From JBBREP01 sp963716525 (GTDB lineage Bacteria; Actinomycetota; Acidimicrobiia; IMCC26256; PALSA-610): a stretch of DNA of 64,000 nucleotides. The DNA is taken from assembly GCA_963716525.1 (NCBI GenBank), contig OY970315.1, forward strand, positions 3,534,001 through 3,598,000, in the 5' to 3' direction. Below are positions 9,176-18,286 of this stretch, piece after piece (position 1 is the first letter of the stretch; each line of letters opens with the position of its first letter). The translations under genes and the position numbers were made by a program. The notes beneath the pieces are model-generated. The model did no database searches and was not told the origin of the DNA. It worked only from the letters and a program-made list of their open reading frames with translations.

Positions 9176-10837
9176 ATGCCACGAACCCCAGACGACGACC
9201 CGCGCGCGGCCGCCTCCCTCCCGAGCTCGGCCGGATTCGACGAGCGCCTCGCGCTCCTGCTCACCGCGGCGCGCTGGCTCAACGTGGCGCTCGGCCTGCT
9301 CGTGCTCGTGCGGGGCGGCGCGCCCGTCTACCAGCTCGCCGGGCCGGGACTGCTCGCGGGCGCCGCCACGGTCTACCGCCTGCGCGGCCGCCAGGCCTCG
9401 CTGACCGTTCCCGCGCGCTACGTGGCCGGCGAGCTCGTGATCACCGGCATCGCGGTGGCGATCACGGGCGGCTTCACGAGCCCGCTGGTGCTTGCGCCCG
9501 CGGTGCCGATCCTGCTCGCGGGGTATCGCTTCGAGGAGCGCTACGCAGTCGCCCTTGCCGGCGTTGCGATCAGCGTGACCGGCGCGGCGATCGTGCTGCA
9601 GCGCGACGACAGCAGCGCACCACGGGCTGCAGCGCTCGCCGGCGTGGTGTACCTGCTCTGCGGCGCACTCGGCGCGTTCACGCGCCGGCTCGTGCAGGAG
9701 ATCGGCGTGCAGCGCAGTGAGGTGCTCGAGGAACTGTCGCGGCTGGAGGAGGCCAACGGCCTGCTCGTCGCGCTGCATGGCCTCACCCAGACGATGCCGT
9801 CGACGCTCGATCTCGACGAGGTCATGCGGTCGGTGCGGCATCGCATCGACGGGTCGTTCCAGCACTGCGCGCTCGCGGTGCTGGTTCGCAACGCCGCCAC
9901 CGGGCAATGGCAACCCGAGATCGCCGAAGGCGTGCGGCTGCCCGGCGCGTTGCGCGAGGACGAGCTGCCCGCGCCGCTGCGCACCACGATCGCCGACCGC
10001 CATGTGGTGCGCGTCGACGACCATCTCCGCGAACCGTTCCAGGGTGTGTCGTCGTTCGCCCGCAGCGGCATGTACTGCGCGCTGTGGGCCCGTGGCCAGG
10101 CCGTCGGGCTGATCTCGGTCGAGCACAACGAGCCGCGCCGCTACGAGCTCGCCGACGCGCAGCGCCTCGGTGCGCTGACCGATTCGCTCGCGCTGCAGCT
10201 GGACAACGCGCTGTGGTTCGGGCGGCTGAAGACGCTCGGCGCGGAAACCGAGCGCGCCCGGATCGCTCGCGACCTCCACGACCGCATCGCCCAGTCGCTT
10301 GCCTACGTGGGCTTCGAGCTCGAGCGGCACGCGGCACGGGGTCAGCCCGCCGGGCCCGACGTGCTCACCGAGCTGCGCGAGGTGATCCACGGTGTGGTCA
10401 CCGAGCTGCGCGACACGCTCTACGACCTCCGCGCCCGGGTCACCGACGACGAACCGTTCGAAGACGTCGCCCGCCGCTACCTCGAGCGCTTCGAGGACCG
10501 CTACGACATCGACGTCCAGTTCCGCAGCGCGAGCGAGCGCCGCCTCCCGGTGTCGGTCGAGCAGGAGCTCTGGCGCATCCTGCAGGAGGGCCTGCAGAAC
10601 GTCGCCCGGCATGCCGGGGCCGGGCACGTCGAGGTCGAGTACGACGTCCGCGCCCAGACCGCGTCGCTCGAGGTTCGCGACGACGGCTGCGGGTTCGTCC
10701 CCCGTGGCGTACCCGGAGACCGCTTCGGGCTCATGGGTATGCGCGAACGCGCCGATGCCATAGGGGCGCAGCTTCACATCGACAGCCGACTCGGCCGCGG
10801 CACCGTGATCCGCGTCCACATGGAGGTAGCAGCATGA
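9176..10837 (+). CDS. Membrane sensor histidine kinase, NarL/DegS type with GAF domain
   Basis: The product is 553 residues. About five hydrophobic segments occupy residues 25-165, followed by a short coiled coil (EVLEELSRLEEANG). A GAF-like domain spans about 205-345. A HisKA_3 dimerisation helix carries the phospho-accepting histidine in ARDLHDRIAQSL (about residue 368). The C-terminal ATPase domain has N-box EGLQNVARHA and G-boxes DDGCGF and FGLMGMRERA. The gene overlaps its response regulator by four bases (ATGA). The flp pilin gene lies downstream, so control of surface pili is possible but unproven. No strong ribosome binding site is visible at the ATG. Confidence 0.9.
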   Translation: MPRTPDDDPRAAASLPSSAGFDERLALLLTAARWLNVALGLLVLVRGGAPVYQLAGPGLLAGAATVYRLRGRQASLTVPARYVAGELVITGIAVAITGGFTSPLVLAPAVPILLAGYRFEERYAVALAGVAISVTGAAIVLQRDDSSAPRAAALAGVVYLLCGALGAFTRRLVQEIGVQRSEVLEELSRLEEANGLLVALHGLTQTMPSTLDLDEVMRSVRHRIDGSFQHCALAVLVRNAATGQWQPEIAEGVRLPGALREDELPAPLRTTIADRHVVRVDDHLREPFQGVSSFARSGMYCALWARGQAVGLISVEHNEPRRYELADAQRLGALTDSLALQLDNALWFGRLKTLGAETERARIARDLHDRIAQSLAYVGFELERHAARGQPAGPDVLTELREVIHGVVTELRDTLYDLRARVTDDEPFEDVARRYLERFEDRYDIDVQFRSASERRLPVSVEQELWRILQEGLQNVARHAGAGHVEVEYDVRAQTASLEVRDDGCGFVPRGVPGDRFGLMGMRERADAIGAQLHIDSRLGRGTVIRVHMEVAA

Positions 10838-11547
10838 CCAGGGTGCTTCTCGCCGACGACCACCAGTTGCTGCGGCAGGCGTTGCGCCGGGCCCTCGAGG
10901 ACGCCGGTTACGACGTCGTGTGCGAGGCCGGCGACGGCGAGGAGGCGCTGCACGGCGTCGACGAGCACCGGCCCGACCTGGTCGTGATCGATGTGACGAT
11001 GCCGGTGCTCGACGGCGTCGAGGCGACCCGCCGCATCCACAAGGAGTGGCCCGAGGTCGCCATCGTGGTGCTCACGATGCACGCCGAGGACGCCCTCAAG
11101 GCCGAGGCGCTGCGCGCCGGCGCCTCGGCGTTCCTCACCAAGGACTCGGCGATGCACGAGCTCGTGGCCACCGTCGGGGCCGTCACGCGCGGCGAGACGA
11201 TGTCGGCGGAGGTCGCGGCGCAGATCGCCCGCGAGTTCGAGCCGCTGGCTCTCGCCGGCACCACCACCAACGGCCATCACGCCCATCTCGGCCTGCTCGC
11301 CCGAGACGGCGCCCCGGGGCCGAACGGCAACGGCCACCCCGAGGCGTCACCACTGACGCCCCGTGAGGAGGAGATCCTCCAGCTCATCGCCGACGGCCGC
11401 TCCACGACCGAGGCCGCGCGCGAGCTGTTCATCTCGGCCAAGACGGTGAAGAACCACCTGGCGTCGATCTACGCCAAGCTCGACGCCCGCGACCGAACCC
11501 AGGCCGTCCTCTGCGCGGTGCGCAGCGGCATCGTCCGGCTCGACTGA
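10834..11547 (+). CDS. NarL/LuxR-family response regulator
   Basis: The receiver domain starts VLLADDHQLLRQAL, with the phospho-acceptor in VVIDVTMP (Asp about 53) and a conserved Lys in FLTKDSAM. A 35-residue Gly/His/Asn-rich linker (about 145-175) leads to a LuxR-type helix-turn-helix (LTPREEEILQLIADGRST, ISAKTVKNHLASIYAKL). It is coupled to the upstream kinase by an ATGA overlap, so the two form a two-component system. Its targets are unknown. Confidence 0.92.
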   Translation: MTRVLLADDHQLLRQALRRALEDAGYDVVCEAGDGEEALHGVDEHRPDLVVIDVTMPVLDGVEATRRIHKEWPEVAIVVLTMHAEDALKAEALRAGASAFLTKDSAMHELVATVGAVTRGETMSAEVAAQIAREFEPLALAGTTTNGHHAHLGLLARDGAPGPNGNGHPEASPLTPREEEILQLIADGRSTTEAARELFISAKTVKNHLASIYAKLDARDRTQAVLCAVRSGIVRLD

Positions 11548-11952
11548 AGCACGCATTCGCACCGGCCCGCCCAGACGAGCGCCGGGCGGCCGGACGCCGC
11601 TCGCGCGCGGCGTGCCTTCGCAGCGCGACGGGCTCGCTGCGCTCGCGTGGGCGCTCCCGTGCTCGGCCCTCCGCTAAGGATTCGCCTCCCGTCCGAGCCG
11701 CCCGAGCGCGACGACCATGCAATGGGCGACTCGACACCGCTACTCGACACTGCGACCGCGGTCACGTTCTTGCGGTTCCCGAGTGCAGTCGGTTGGGTGG
11801 GTGCCGGCACCCGTCGATGCATCTCTTGGCCACCAGAGCCGGCTCCGGCGGGAAGCCGCAAAAGACGGGTCCGATGGCCCATGGACCGCATCACCCTCCG
11901 TGGCGATACTCCGTGCGAAGCAGCCCCCAGCTCACAAGAAGGACACAGCGAC
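11548..11952 (+). promoter_or_regulatory. Structured 405-base leader upstream of the flp pilin gene
   Basis: This gap contains no convincing gene. Its downstream part holds three hairpins in the sense orientation: the palindrome GGGTGCCGGCACCC at 11799-11812, GCCGG-CT-CCGGC at 11838-11849, and GGTCC..ATGG-C-CCAT-GGACC at 11868-11887. Between the last two lies GGGAAGCCGCAAAAGAC. The layout of two hairpins joined by a GGGA..CGCAAA..ACGGGTC linker recalls the c-di-GMP-I (GEMM) riboswitch, but the 5' conserved part is not convincing. It could equally be an unrelated structured 5' UTR. The open frame running through it (from 11647) shows no protein-like sequence before the pilin. Confidence 0.35.
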
Positions 11953-12144
11953 ATGGACCTCATGATCTTTCGTACTTGGCTCCAGGCGAAGTTCGCGCAG
12001 CGCACAGAGCGCGGGGCGAACTTGGTGGAGTACCTGCTCCTCCTCGCCTTCATCGCCATCATCGTGCTCGTTGCCGTGAAGACGCTCGGCGGCACGGTGT
12101 CGTCGAAGTTCAGCTCGGCGAACTCGCAGCTCATCACGCCGTAG
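11953..12144 (+). CDS. flp: Flp/Fap-type major pilin subunit
   Basis: This is a 63-residue type IVb prepilin. A short basic leader (IFRTWLQAKFAQRTERG) ends at Gly, followed by ANLVEYLLLLAFIAIIVLVAV, with the Glu at +5 and Tyr at +6 typical of Flp pilins processed by a TadV prepilin peptidase. The remaining residues are small and polar (GGTVSSKFSSANSQLITP). The ATG at 11953 was chosen over the longer open frame because it begins the pilin proper. The assembly genes tadA, tadB, tadC, cpaE and cpaB lie in a leftward operon beyond the next gene. A strong terminator follows. Confidence 0.9.
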   Translation: MDLMIFRTWLQAKFAQRTERGANLVEYLLLLAFIAIIVLVAVKTLGGTVSSKFSSANSQLITP

Positions 12145-12166
12145 CGTCGAGGGCACGCGTTCGAGG

Positions 12167-12190
12167 GCCCCGCCGGCAAACCGGCGGGGC
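12167..12190. terminator. Strong hairpin terminator between flp and the convergent membrane-protein gene
   Basis: GCCCCGCCGG and CCGGCGGGGC form a perfect 10-bp stem with a CAAA loop, 22 bases after the flp stop. The flanking sequence is short in T, so termination would rely on hairpin strength. The symmetric hairpin could also end the convergent gene at 12203. Confidence 0.7.
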
Positions 12191-12202
12191 TCCTTCGCGC
12201 GA

Positions 12203-13759
12203 TCAACAGCGCGAACGGTGACAGGTGAGTGGCTGGCGGGTGAACACCACCCACTCCTTGTCGTGGTACAGCTCCGTCCACGCCGGGTCCTCGGCGAGCA
12301 GCTGGGTGAGCGACCGCGTGCGGGGCCAGATGACGGCGTCGACGTTGTACTTGGCGAGCAGCGTCGACCACTGGGGCCGGCCCTGCGCGATCACCTCGTA
12401 GTCGTCGATGAGCGCTACCGGGTACATGTCGTAGCGGTCGTCCATGAACACGTGCTGCTGCGGGAAGTGCGCGGCGATCATCCAGCCGGCGTTGGCGTCG
12501 GTGGTCAGCACGCGTGCGTCGGTGGCCTCTCCCGCCGCCTGCAGATGGGCGTGCAACGCCCGGTACGCCTGGACCGAGAAGCCGCGCAGGTCGTAGCCGG
12601 GCTCGGCGACGGCCTGCAGCGCGAATGCCGCGGCGAGGCCCACGAGGCCGGCCACGACCCATGCGGCGAGCCGGTCGGCCCGCTCGCCCCGCCCGGGCCT
12701 GCCTGCGGCCGGGCGGGCGGCCCGGGCGACCACGGGCAGCATCACGATCACGGAAATCGCGAGGTTGCGCAGGGCCCAGAGGCCGAGCAGCACGAACGGC
12801 AGCGTCACCAGCACATCGCGGCGCGAGGGGCGTTGCTCGCCGCGCAGCGTCACCGCGACGGCGACCGTGAGGAAGGCGGCGAACGCGATCCCGGCGGGCG
12901 CGTGGAAGTCGGGCGACATCCATTCGACGACGTCGCGGAGCACGTTGCCGCGCCGCAACAGCTCGACGGGGAACAGCACGAGCGAGGGCCCGTACGGGTT
13001 CACGAGGAGGAAGGGCAGCGAGATCGCGCCGGCGGCGAGGAGCGTCCGCTCCTGACTGCCACGCCGAGGCGGCGCGCCGTCGAGCGCACGGCCGGTGAGA
13101 TGCAGCGCGAGGTAGAGGTAGCCGAGCGCGTACGAGCCGTGCACGTTCTCCCAGAGCCACATCACGACGGGCAGCGCGATCATCACGTGCCGGCCCCACC
13201 ACGACGACGGCATCTCCACCATCGCGACGAGGGCCACGAGCGCCACGAGACCGAATGCGAGCGGCCGTTCCGACCACATGGCCGCGACCACGGCGAACGC
13301 GGGCAACGTGATCCCCGCGGCGCGGACGCGATCGCCGCTTCCACGAAGGGCGAGGCGGTAGAGCACGGCCATCACGACGCTCGCGCACACGCCCATGAGC
13401 AGGCGGATGCCGGCCGCGCCGACCGTGCGCTCGAGCGAGCCGTAGATGAGCTCGGCGAGCCACGACTGCGCGATGAAGCGGGTGCCGGGCGCGGTGAACG
13501 AGTACACGTCGTGGCGCGGGACCCCGTGATCGAGGATCCAGCGACCGGTCGCGAGGTGCACGAGGAACGAATTGTCGTGGAGCCGCTGCAGACCGATCTT
13601 CCAGCCGCCGACCGCGAACGCCGCGGTGAACGCGGCCGCGAGCGTCACGCCGCGCGTGGCACCGCGCTCGGGCGCGCCGTCGCTGGCCGTGCCGTCGACG
13701 CCCGCGCCGTCGCCACCAACCGGAGCCGGCTCGCGTGGGTCGACGTCGAGCACGGTCAT
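12203..13759 (-). CDS. Polytopic membrane protein of unknown function, inside the Tad locus
   Basis: The product is 518 residues. An N-terminal acidic/Gly-rich segment of about 35 residues is followed by roughly ten membrane helices (about 40-400). A C-terminal soluble domain of about 110 residues (VLTTDANAGWMIAAHFPQ, FMDDRYDMYPVALIDDY, LAKYNVDAVIWP) follows. That soluble end resembles the extracytoplasmic domain of PMT/GT39-like or EpsG-like membrane glycosyltransferases in architecture, but no catalytic motif is certain. It lies between the pilin gene and tadC, 22 bases from tadC on the same strand, so co-transcription with the Tad genes is likely. A role in pilin glycosylation is a guess. 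Confidence 0.6.
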   Translation of the reverse strand: MTVLDVDPREPAPVGGDGAGVDGTASDGAPERGATRGVTLAAAFTAAFAVGGWKIGLQRLHDNSFLVHLATGRWILDHGVPRHDVYSFTAPGTRFIAQSWLAELIYGSLERTVGAAGIRLLMGVCASVVMAVLYRLALRGSGDRVRAAGITLPAFAVVAAMWSERPLAFGLVALVALVAMVEMPSSWWGRHVMIALPVVMWLWENVHGSYALGYLYLALHLTGRALDGAPPRRGSQERTLLAAGAISLPFLLVNPYGPSLVLFPVELLRRGNVLRDVVEWMSPDFHAPAGIAFAAFLTVAVAVTLRGEQRPSRRDVLVTLPFVLLGLWALRNLAISVIVMLPVVARAARPAAGRPGRGERADRLAAWVVAGLVGLAAAFALQAVAEPGYDLRGFSVQAYRALHAHLQAAGEATDARVLTTDANAGWMIAAHFPQQHVFMDDRYDMYPVALIDDYEVIAQGRPQWSTLLAKYNVDAVIWPRTRSLTQLLAEDPAWTELYHDKEWVVFTRQPLTCHRSRC

Positions 13760-13781
13760 CGCGATGGGTCCGATCGGGCCC

Positions 13782-14693
13782 CTACAGCGACTTCGTGATG
13801 GTGATGAGCGCGGGTCCCAGCACGATCACGAACACCGACGGGAAGATGCAGAGCACGAGCGGGAACAGCATTTTCACCGGTGCCTTCTGTGCGCGCTCCT
13901 GCGCGTCGAGCCGGCGCCGCACGCGCATCTCCTCGGCCTGCGCGCGCAGGATCTTGCCGATCGACACGCCGAACGTGTCGGCCTGGAGCAGCGCCATCAC
14001 GAACGAGCGGAGCTCGGGAACATCGCAGCGCTCGTCGAGGGCGCGCAGCGCCTCGGCGCGACCGGAGCCGAGCCTGCTCTCCTGCAGCATGCGGCGGAAC
14101 TCCTCGGACAGGTAACCCGGTACGGCGTTCGCGGTGCGCTCCAGTGCCTGCTCGAACGCCAAGCCGGCCTCGACCGAGATCACCAGCAGGTCGAGCAGAT
14201 CGGGGAGCTGACGAGCGATCGCGGTCTTGCGCTCCTGCACCTTGCGGTCGAGCTGGATGTCCGGGAGCATGAACGAGCCGGCCGACAGCGCGCCGAACAT
14301 CAGCAGCGACATGAGCCCGTGCAGCTTGAGGAACATGAAGATCAGCGGGTACCAGACGATCACGCCGGCCGCGCCGACCGCCTTCAGCATGATCAGACGG
14401 TCGACCTCGAAGCCGGGCGGGTTGCCCGCCTGCATTGCCTTGCGCTCGAGCTTCGCCCGGTAGCCGGTCGGCGTGAACCGTTCGACGAGCTTGCGCAGCG
14501 CGGCGCCGACGGGCGACGCGACGCGCTCACCGAACGTCGCGAGCATCTCCTGGTCGCGCTGCACCGCGATCTGGTAGCCCTCGAGCGCGCGCAACGACCG
14601 CCGGGTCTCGGCCCGCTCGGCCACGACGCCAAGCACGGTCACACTGGCGAGCGCGATGGCCAGGCCGAACCCGGCTGCGATGAGGATTGCCAC
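13782..14693 (-). CDS. tadC: Tad pilus inner-membrane platform protein TadC
   Basis: This is a type II secretion GspF-like protein of about 303 residues. It has N-terminal and C-terminal membrane helices and the conserved cytoplasmic segment AIARQLPDLLDLLVISVEAGLAFEQAL, ending in an RAQAEEMRVRRRLDAQERAQKAPVKM segment typical of TadC. It should form the pilus assembly platform with TadB. The GTG at 14693, three bases after the tadB stop, was chosen because the longer frame overlaps tadB by 14 codons. It is the last assembly gene of the operon. Confidence 0.9.
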   Translation of the reverse strand: MAILIAAGFGLAIALASVTVLGVVAERAETRRSLRALEGYQIAVQRDQEMLATFGERVASPVGAALRKLVERFTPTGYRAKLERKAMQAGNPPGFEVDRLIMLKAVGAAGVIVWYPLIFMFLKLHGLMSLLMFGALSAGSFMLPDIQLDRKVQERKTAIARQLPDLLDLLVISVEAGLAFEQALERTANAVPGYLSEEFRRMLQESRLGSGRAEALRALDERCDVPELRSFVMALLQADTFGVSIGKILRAQAEEMRVRRRLDAQERAQKAPVKMLFPLVLCIFPSVFVIVLGPALITITKSL

Positions 14694-14695
14694 AG

Positions 14696-15694
14696 CTATA
14701 CCTCGACGTTCACGATCTTGCGCAGCCAGAACCAACCGACGACCACGCCGACGCCCGACCCGACCAGTGCCATCAGGCCGAGCGGGTCGTGGAACAGCTG
14801 CGGCACGTAGTCGGGCTGCAGCACTTGGAACGCGGCGAGGAAGAAGAACGGCATGATGCTCAGCACCACCGCCGAGAAGCGGCCCTCGGCGGTGAGCGAC
14901 TTCACCTCGCGGCGGAGCCGCTCTCGCTGTGTCATCGTGGCAGCGACGGTGTCGAGCAGCTCGGCGAGATTGCCCCCGACCTCACGCTGGATACGCAGGG
15001 CGAGCACCACCCAGTTGAGGTCGCGGTTCTCCATGCGCTCGGCGCACTCCTCGAGTGCCATGTCGATCTCGCGTCCGACGCGCGACTCGGAGAAGGCGCG
15101 CTGCAGCTCACGGCCCATCGGGTCAGCCGCCTCGTTGCCCACCGCTTCGAGGCCCTGCATGAACGAGAAGCCCGCCCGCATCGAGCCGGCGAGCAGGTTC
15201 AACGAATCCGGGAGCTGCTGGTCGAAACGATTGAGGCGCCGCTTGCGGCGCCGGGTGATGTACGCCATCGGCAGGAACGCAGCGACGACGACCAAGACGA
15301 GCGCGGTCAGTGGGCCGAAGAGCAGCAACGACACGAAGCCGAGCGCGATCGTGAGCGCCGTCGAGTAGAAGAGCACCTCGGGGGCACGCAGCGGGAGGTC
15401 GGCCTGCTCCAGGGCGTGCTCCACCTTCATGAGCACACCAGCCCGCTCGGCGAGGTCGCGCGTCATCTCCACCGCGGTGGCGACCATGCGCGTGTCCGCC
15501 GAGAGGTCCATGCCGTCACTCCCGGGCGTTGCCATGACCCGCTCGTAGCCGGCGAGGCGGCGCTCGATACGGCCCTGGTGTCGAGAGACCACGACGAACA
15601 CCACGACGACGAGCGCCGCGACGGCGATCCCGGCGACGGCGGCGATCGCGACGGCGCTCGCTTCGGAGCCGATGAACCCGGCGAGGACCGTCAT
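14696..15694 (-). CDS. tadB: Tad pilus inner-membrane platform protein TadB
   Basis: The product is 332 residues. It has an N-terminal helix (about 10-35), a central pair of helices, the GspF-domain motif FDQQLPDSLNLLAGSMRAGFSFMQGLEAV, and a C-terminal helical pair. TadB and TadC are the two GspF-like proteins that link the TadA motor to pilin extraction from the membrane. Its ATG overlaps the tadA stop (ATGA at 15691-15694), so translation is coupled. Confidence 0.9.
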   Translation of the reverse strand: MTVLAGFIGSEASAVAIAAVAGIAVAALVVVVFVVVSRHQGRIERRLAGYERVMATPGSDGMDLSADTRMVATAVEMTRDLAERAGVLMKVEHALEQADLPLRAPEVLFYSTALTIALGFVSLLLFGPLTALVLVVVAAFLPMAYITRRRKRRLNRFDQQLPDSLNLLAGSMRAGFSFMQGLEAVGNEAADPMGRELQRAFSESRVGREIDMALEECAERMENRDLNWVVLALRIQREVGGNLAELLDTVAATMTQRERLRREVKSLTAEGRFSAVVLSIMPFFFLAAFQVLQPDYVPQLFHDPLGLMALVGSGVGVVVGWFWLRKIVNVEV

Positions 15695-17043
15695 CGCACG
15701 CCCACCCCGCGCCGGGCGAACGGCTCGAGCGTGAACAGCTCCGGCTCCAGGCGGATGCCGACGTCGCCCAGCCGCTCGGTGAAGCGCGGCCGGATGCCGG
15801 TGCTCTTCAAGTGGCCGAGGAAGTGGCCGTCAGGGTCGATGCCCATGCCGTAGTCGAACAGGTAGATGTCCTGGAGGATGATCGTGTCCGCCTCCATGCC
15901 GAGCACCTCGGACACGTGCGTGATGCGGCGTGTGCCGTCCCGAAAACGGCTGACGTGCACGATGAGGTCGAGCGCCGACGCGACCTGCTCGCGGATCGCA
16001 CGGATCGGGATCTCCATGCCGGCCATCATCACCATCGTCTCGAGCCGGGACAGCGCGTCGCGCGGCGAGTTGCAGTGCGCGGTGGTGAGTGAGCCGTCGT
16101 GGCCTGTGTTCATGGCCTGGAGCATGTCGAGTGCCTCGGCGCCACGGCACTCACCGACGATGATGCGATCGGGACGCATGCGCAGCGCGTTGCGCACGAG
16201 ATCGCGGATACCGATCGCGCCCACACCCTCGATGTTCGGCGGGCGGGCCTCCATCGACAGCACGTGATCCTGCTGGAGTCGGAGCTCCTTCGCGTCCTCG
16301 ATCGTGATCACGCGCTCCCCGGGCGGCACGAACGACGACAGGACGTTGAGCAACGTCGTCTTCCCGGAGCCGGTACCACCGCTCACGAGGACGTTCAGCC
16401 GGCCGCGCACGCAGGCGTCGAGGAAGTGCGCGACGGCCGGCGTGCAGGTGCCGAAGTTGATCAGGTCGCCCACCTGGAACGGCACCTTCGAGAACTTCCG
16501 GATGGTGAGGAACGGGCCGCCGATCGCGACGGGGTGCACCACCGCGTTCACGCGGGAGCCGTCGAGGAGGCGCGCGTCGACGAGCGGCGTCGACTCGTCG
16601 ACCCGCCGGCCCACCTCGCTCACGATGCGCTCGATGATCCGCCGCAGGTGCGCGTCGTCGGCGAAGCGCACGCTGGTGCGCTCGATCCGGCCCTCACGCT
16701 CGATGAATACGTCGTGCGGACCGTTGCACATCACTTCGGTGACGGTCGGGTCCTTGATGAACCGGTCGATCGGGCCGTACCCGAGCGAGTCGTCGGTGAT
16801 CTCCCGCACCAGCTCGGCGCGTTCGGTGCCCGAGAGCACGAGCGCTTCCTCGCTCAACGCGCTGTGAATCGTGTCGGCGACCACACGTCGCAGGTCGCGC
16901 TCCGACATGCGACGTTCCTCGAGCAGCGGCCCGAGCACCTCGATGACCTTGCTGTGGATGCGCTGGCGCAGCTCGTCCACCTGGGTCGCGCGCTGCGCCG
17001 ATGCCGGCTTCTGGAAGTCCTGCCACTTCGTGAACTGCGACAT
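15691..17043 (-). CDS. tadA: Tad pilus assembly ATPase TadA/CpaF
   Basis: This is a type II/IV secretion hexameric ATPase of about 450 residues that powers Flp pilus assembly. It has an N-terminal helical domain (residues 1-90), the segment VTEVMCNGPHDVFIEREGRI, Walker A GGTGSGKTTLLNVL (about 215-228), an Asp box ITIEDAKELRL, Walker B PDRIIVGECRG and a His box DGSLTTAHCNS. The ATG at 17043 follows AGGAG with seven-base spacing. The cpaE stop lies inside this ribosome binding site, which fits coupled translation. Confidence 0.95.
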   Translation of the reverse strand: MSQFTKWQDFQKPASAQRATQVDELRQRIHSKVIEVLGPLLEERRMSERDLRRVVADTIHSALSEEALVLSGTERAELVREITDDSLGYGPIDRFIKDPTVTEVMCNGPHDVFIEREGRIERTSVRFADDAHLRRIIERIVSEVGRRVDESTPLVDARLLDGSRVNAVVHPVAIGGPFLTIRKFSKVPFQVGDLINFGTCTPAVAHFLDACVRGRLNVLVSGGTGSGKTTLLNVLSSFVPPGERVITIEDAKELRLQQDHVLSMEARPPNIEGVGAIGIRDLVRNALRMRPDRIIVGECRGAEALDMLQAMNTGHDGSLTTAHCNSPRDALSRLETMVMMAGMEIPIRAIREQVASALDLIVHVSRFRDGTRRITHVSEVLGMEADTIILQDIYLFDYGMGIDPDGHFLGHLKSTGIRPRFTERLGDVGIRLEPELFTLEPFARRGVGVR

Positions 17044-17052
17044 CAAGGGCTC

Positions 17053-18279
17053 CTAGGTTCGCCAGCGGCGTCGGGGCGTGTCCTGCACCTCGTCCGCCCG
17101 CTCGGCGTCGGCGTTGCGCACGAAGTAGTCGGCCACCTCGGCCAGCGCCATCGCCGCCTGCGACTTCGGGCGGTCGAGGATCACCGGCGTCCCGCGGTTC
17201 ACCGCCTGCGGCACAGCGATGTCCGACGGGATGCGGAACGACACGGGCAGACCGACGGCCCGCTCGACGTCGCCGATCTCGAGGTTGACCCGCGCGTTGG
17301 CGCGGTTCAGGACGAGCTTCAGCTTGTTGCCGGCGAGCGAGAGCAGGTCGAGCGTCTGCAAGCCGACCTTCAGGTTCTTGACGCTCGGGATGTCCATGCT
17401 CGCGACGAGCAGCACATCGTCGGCGTGCTCGATGAGCGCGAGCACGACATCGTCGAAGTGCGGCGGCATGTCGATGATGACGAACTCGAACATGGTCTGC
17501 AGCATCGCGACGATCTTGAGCATCGTCTCGGCCGTGATCGTGTCGGCCGCCGACGGCTCGATCGGTGCGGGGAGCACCCGCAGCTGCGTCGGCTGGTGCA
17601 CTGCGAGCAGCCCGGCCATCATCTCGACGTCGGCGTGCTCGATCGCGCCCGCCGCGTCGGCGGTGGTGTGCAACGGCGGGATGCCGAGGAGCACCGCGTC
17701 GTCACCGAACTGGAGGTCGCAGTCGACGATCACGGTGCTGCGATTGCGCATCGCGAGCCCCGCCGCGAGGTTCGTCGCCATCATGCTCTTACCGACGCCG
17801 CCCTTGGTGGAGAAGGCGACGATCACCCGGCCCAGGGCGCCCGTACCGGCGGCCGGCTGGCCGGCGTGCCCGGTGAGCGCGCTCACCACGTCGCCGACGC
17901 GTTCGACGGCCTGGCGCAGCGCGGCCTCGCCCGCGTCGATCGCGGCGACGTCGCGCACACCCGACCGCAGCGCGCGCTGCAGGATCTCCATCGAGAGCTC
18001 CTCGACCAGCAGGATCACGCCACACGCCGGGTGCTCGCGGGACAGCTGCTGCACCGCGGCGAGACCGATGTCGCTCGCCTCGGTAGGACCGAGCACCACG
18101 ACGGCGGCCTCGTCGGGCCCGAACGTCTCGAGCGCCGCGTCCAACGTGTCGTACGGCGTCGCTCCCACCCCGGCGAGCTCGATCGCGAGCTTCGTCCGGA
18201 TGCGGTGATCGCCGTCGACGGCTGCGACCCGGTAGCGGTTCGCCCGCGCGCTACTGATGCTCTGGCCCTGGTTCTCCAT
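17053..18279 (-). CDS. cpaE: CpaE/TadZ pilus localisation protein, receiver-like plus MinD/ParA ATPase
   Basis: The product is about 408 residues. The N-terminal 130 residues form a degenerate receiver-like domain. The C-terminal P-loop domain carries the deviant Walker A FSTKGGVGKSMMATNLA (about residue 155), VIVDCDLQFGDD and VIIDMPPHFDDVV. TadZ/CpaE proteins place the Tad machine at a defined site, often a pole. The ATG at 18279 (MENQGQSIS) lies seven bases after the cpaB stop; the longer frame overlaps cpaB and was rejected. Confidence 0.92.
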   Translation of the reverse strand: MENQGQSISSARANRYRVAAVDGDHRIRTKLAIELAGVGATPYDTLDAALETFGPDEAAVVVLGPTEASDIGLAAVQQLSREHPACGVILLVEELSMEILQRALRSGVRDVAAIDAGEAALRQAVERVGDVVSALTGHAGQPAAGTGALGRVIVAFSTKGGVGKSMMATNLAAGLAMRNRSTVIVDCDLQFGDDAVLLGIPPLHTTADAAGAIEHADVEMMAGLLAVHQPTQLRVLPAPIEPSAADTITAETMLKIVAMLQTMFEFVIIDMPPHFDDVVLALIEHADDVLLVASMDIPSVKNLKVGLQTLDLLSLAGNKLKLVLNRANARVNLEIGDVERAVGLPVSFRIPSDIAVPQAVNRGTPVILDRPKSQAAMALAEVADYFVRNADAERADEVQDTPRRRWRT

Positions 18280-18286
18280 GTGGCGG

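Noticed and set aside
11647..12144. A 165-residue protein with the pilin at its C-terminus
   Set aside because: The first 100 residues are unlike any prepilin leader; a normal Flp start (ATG at 11953) is in frame.
9176..12144. A kinase-regulator pair proven to control the pilin
   Set aside because: Only adjacency supports this; no binding site shared with the pilin promoter could be identified.
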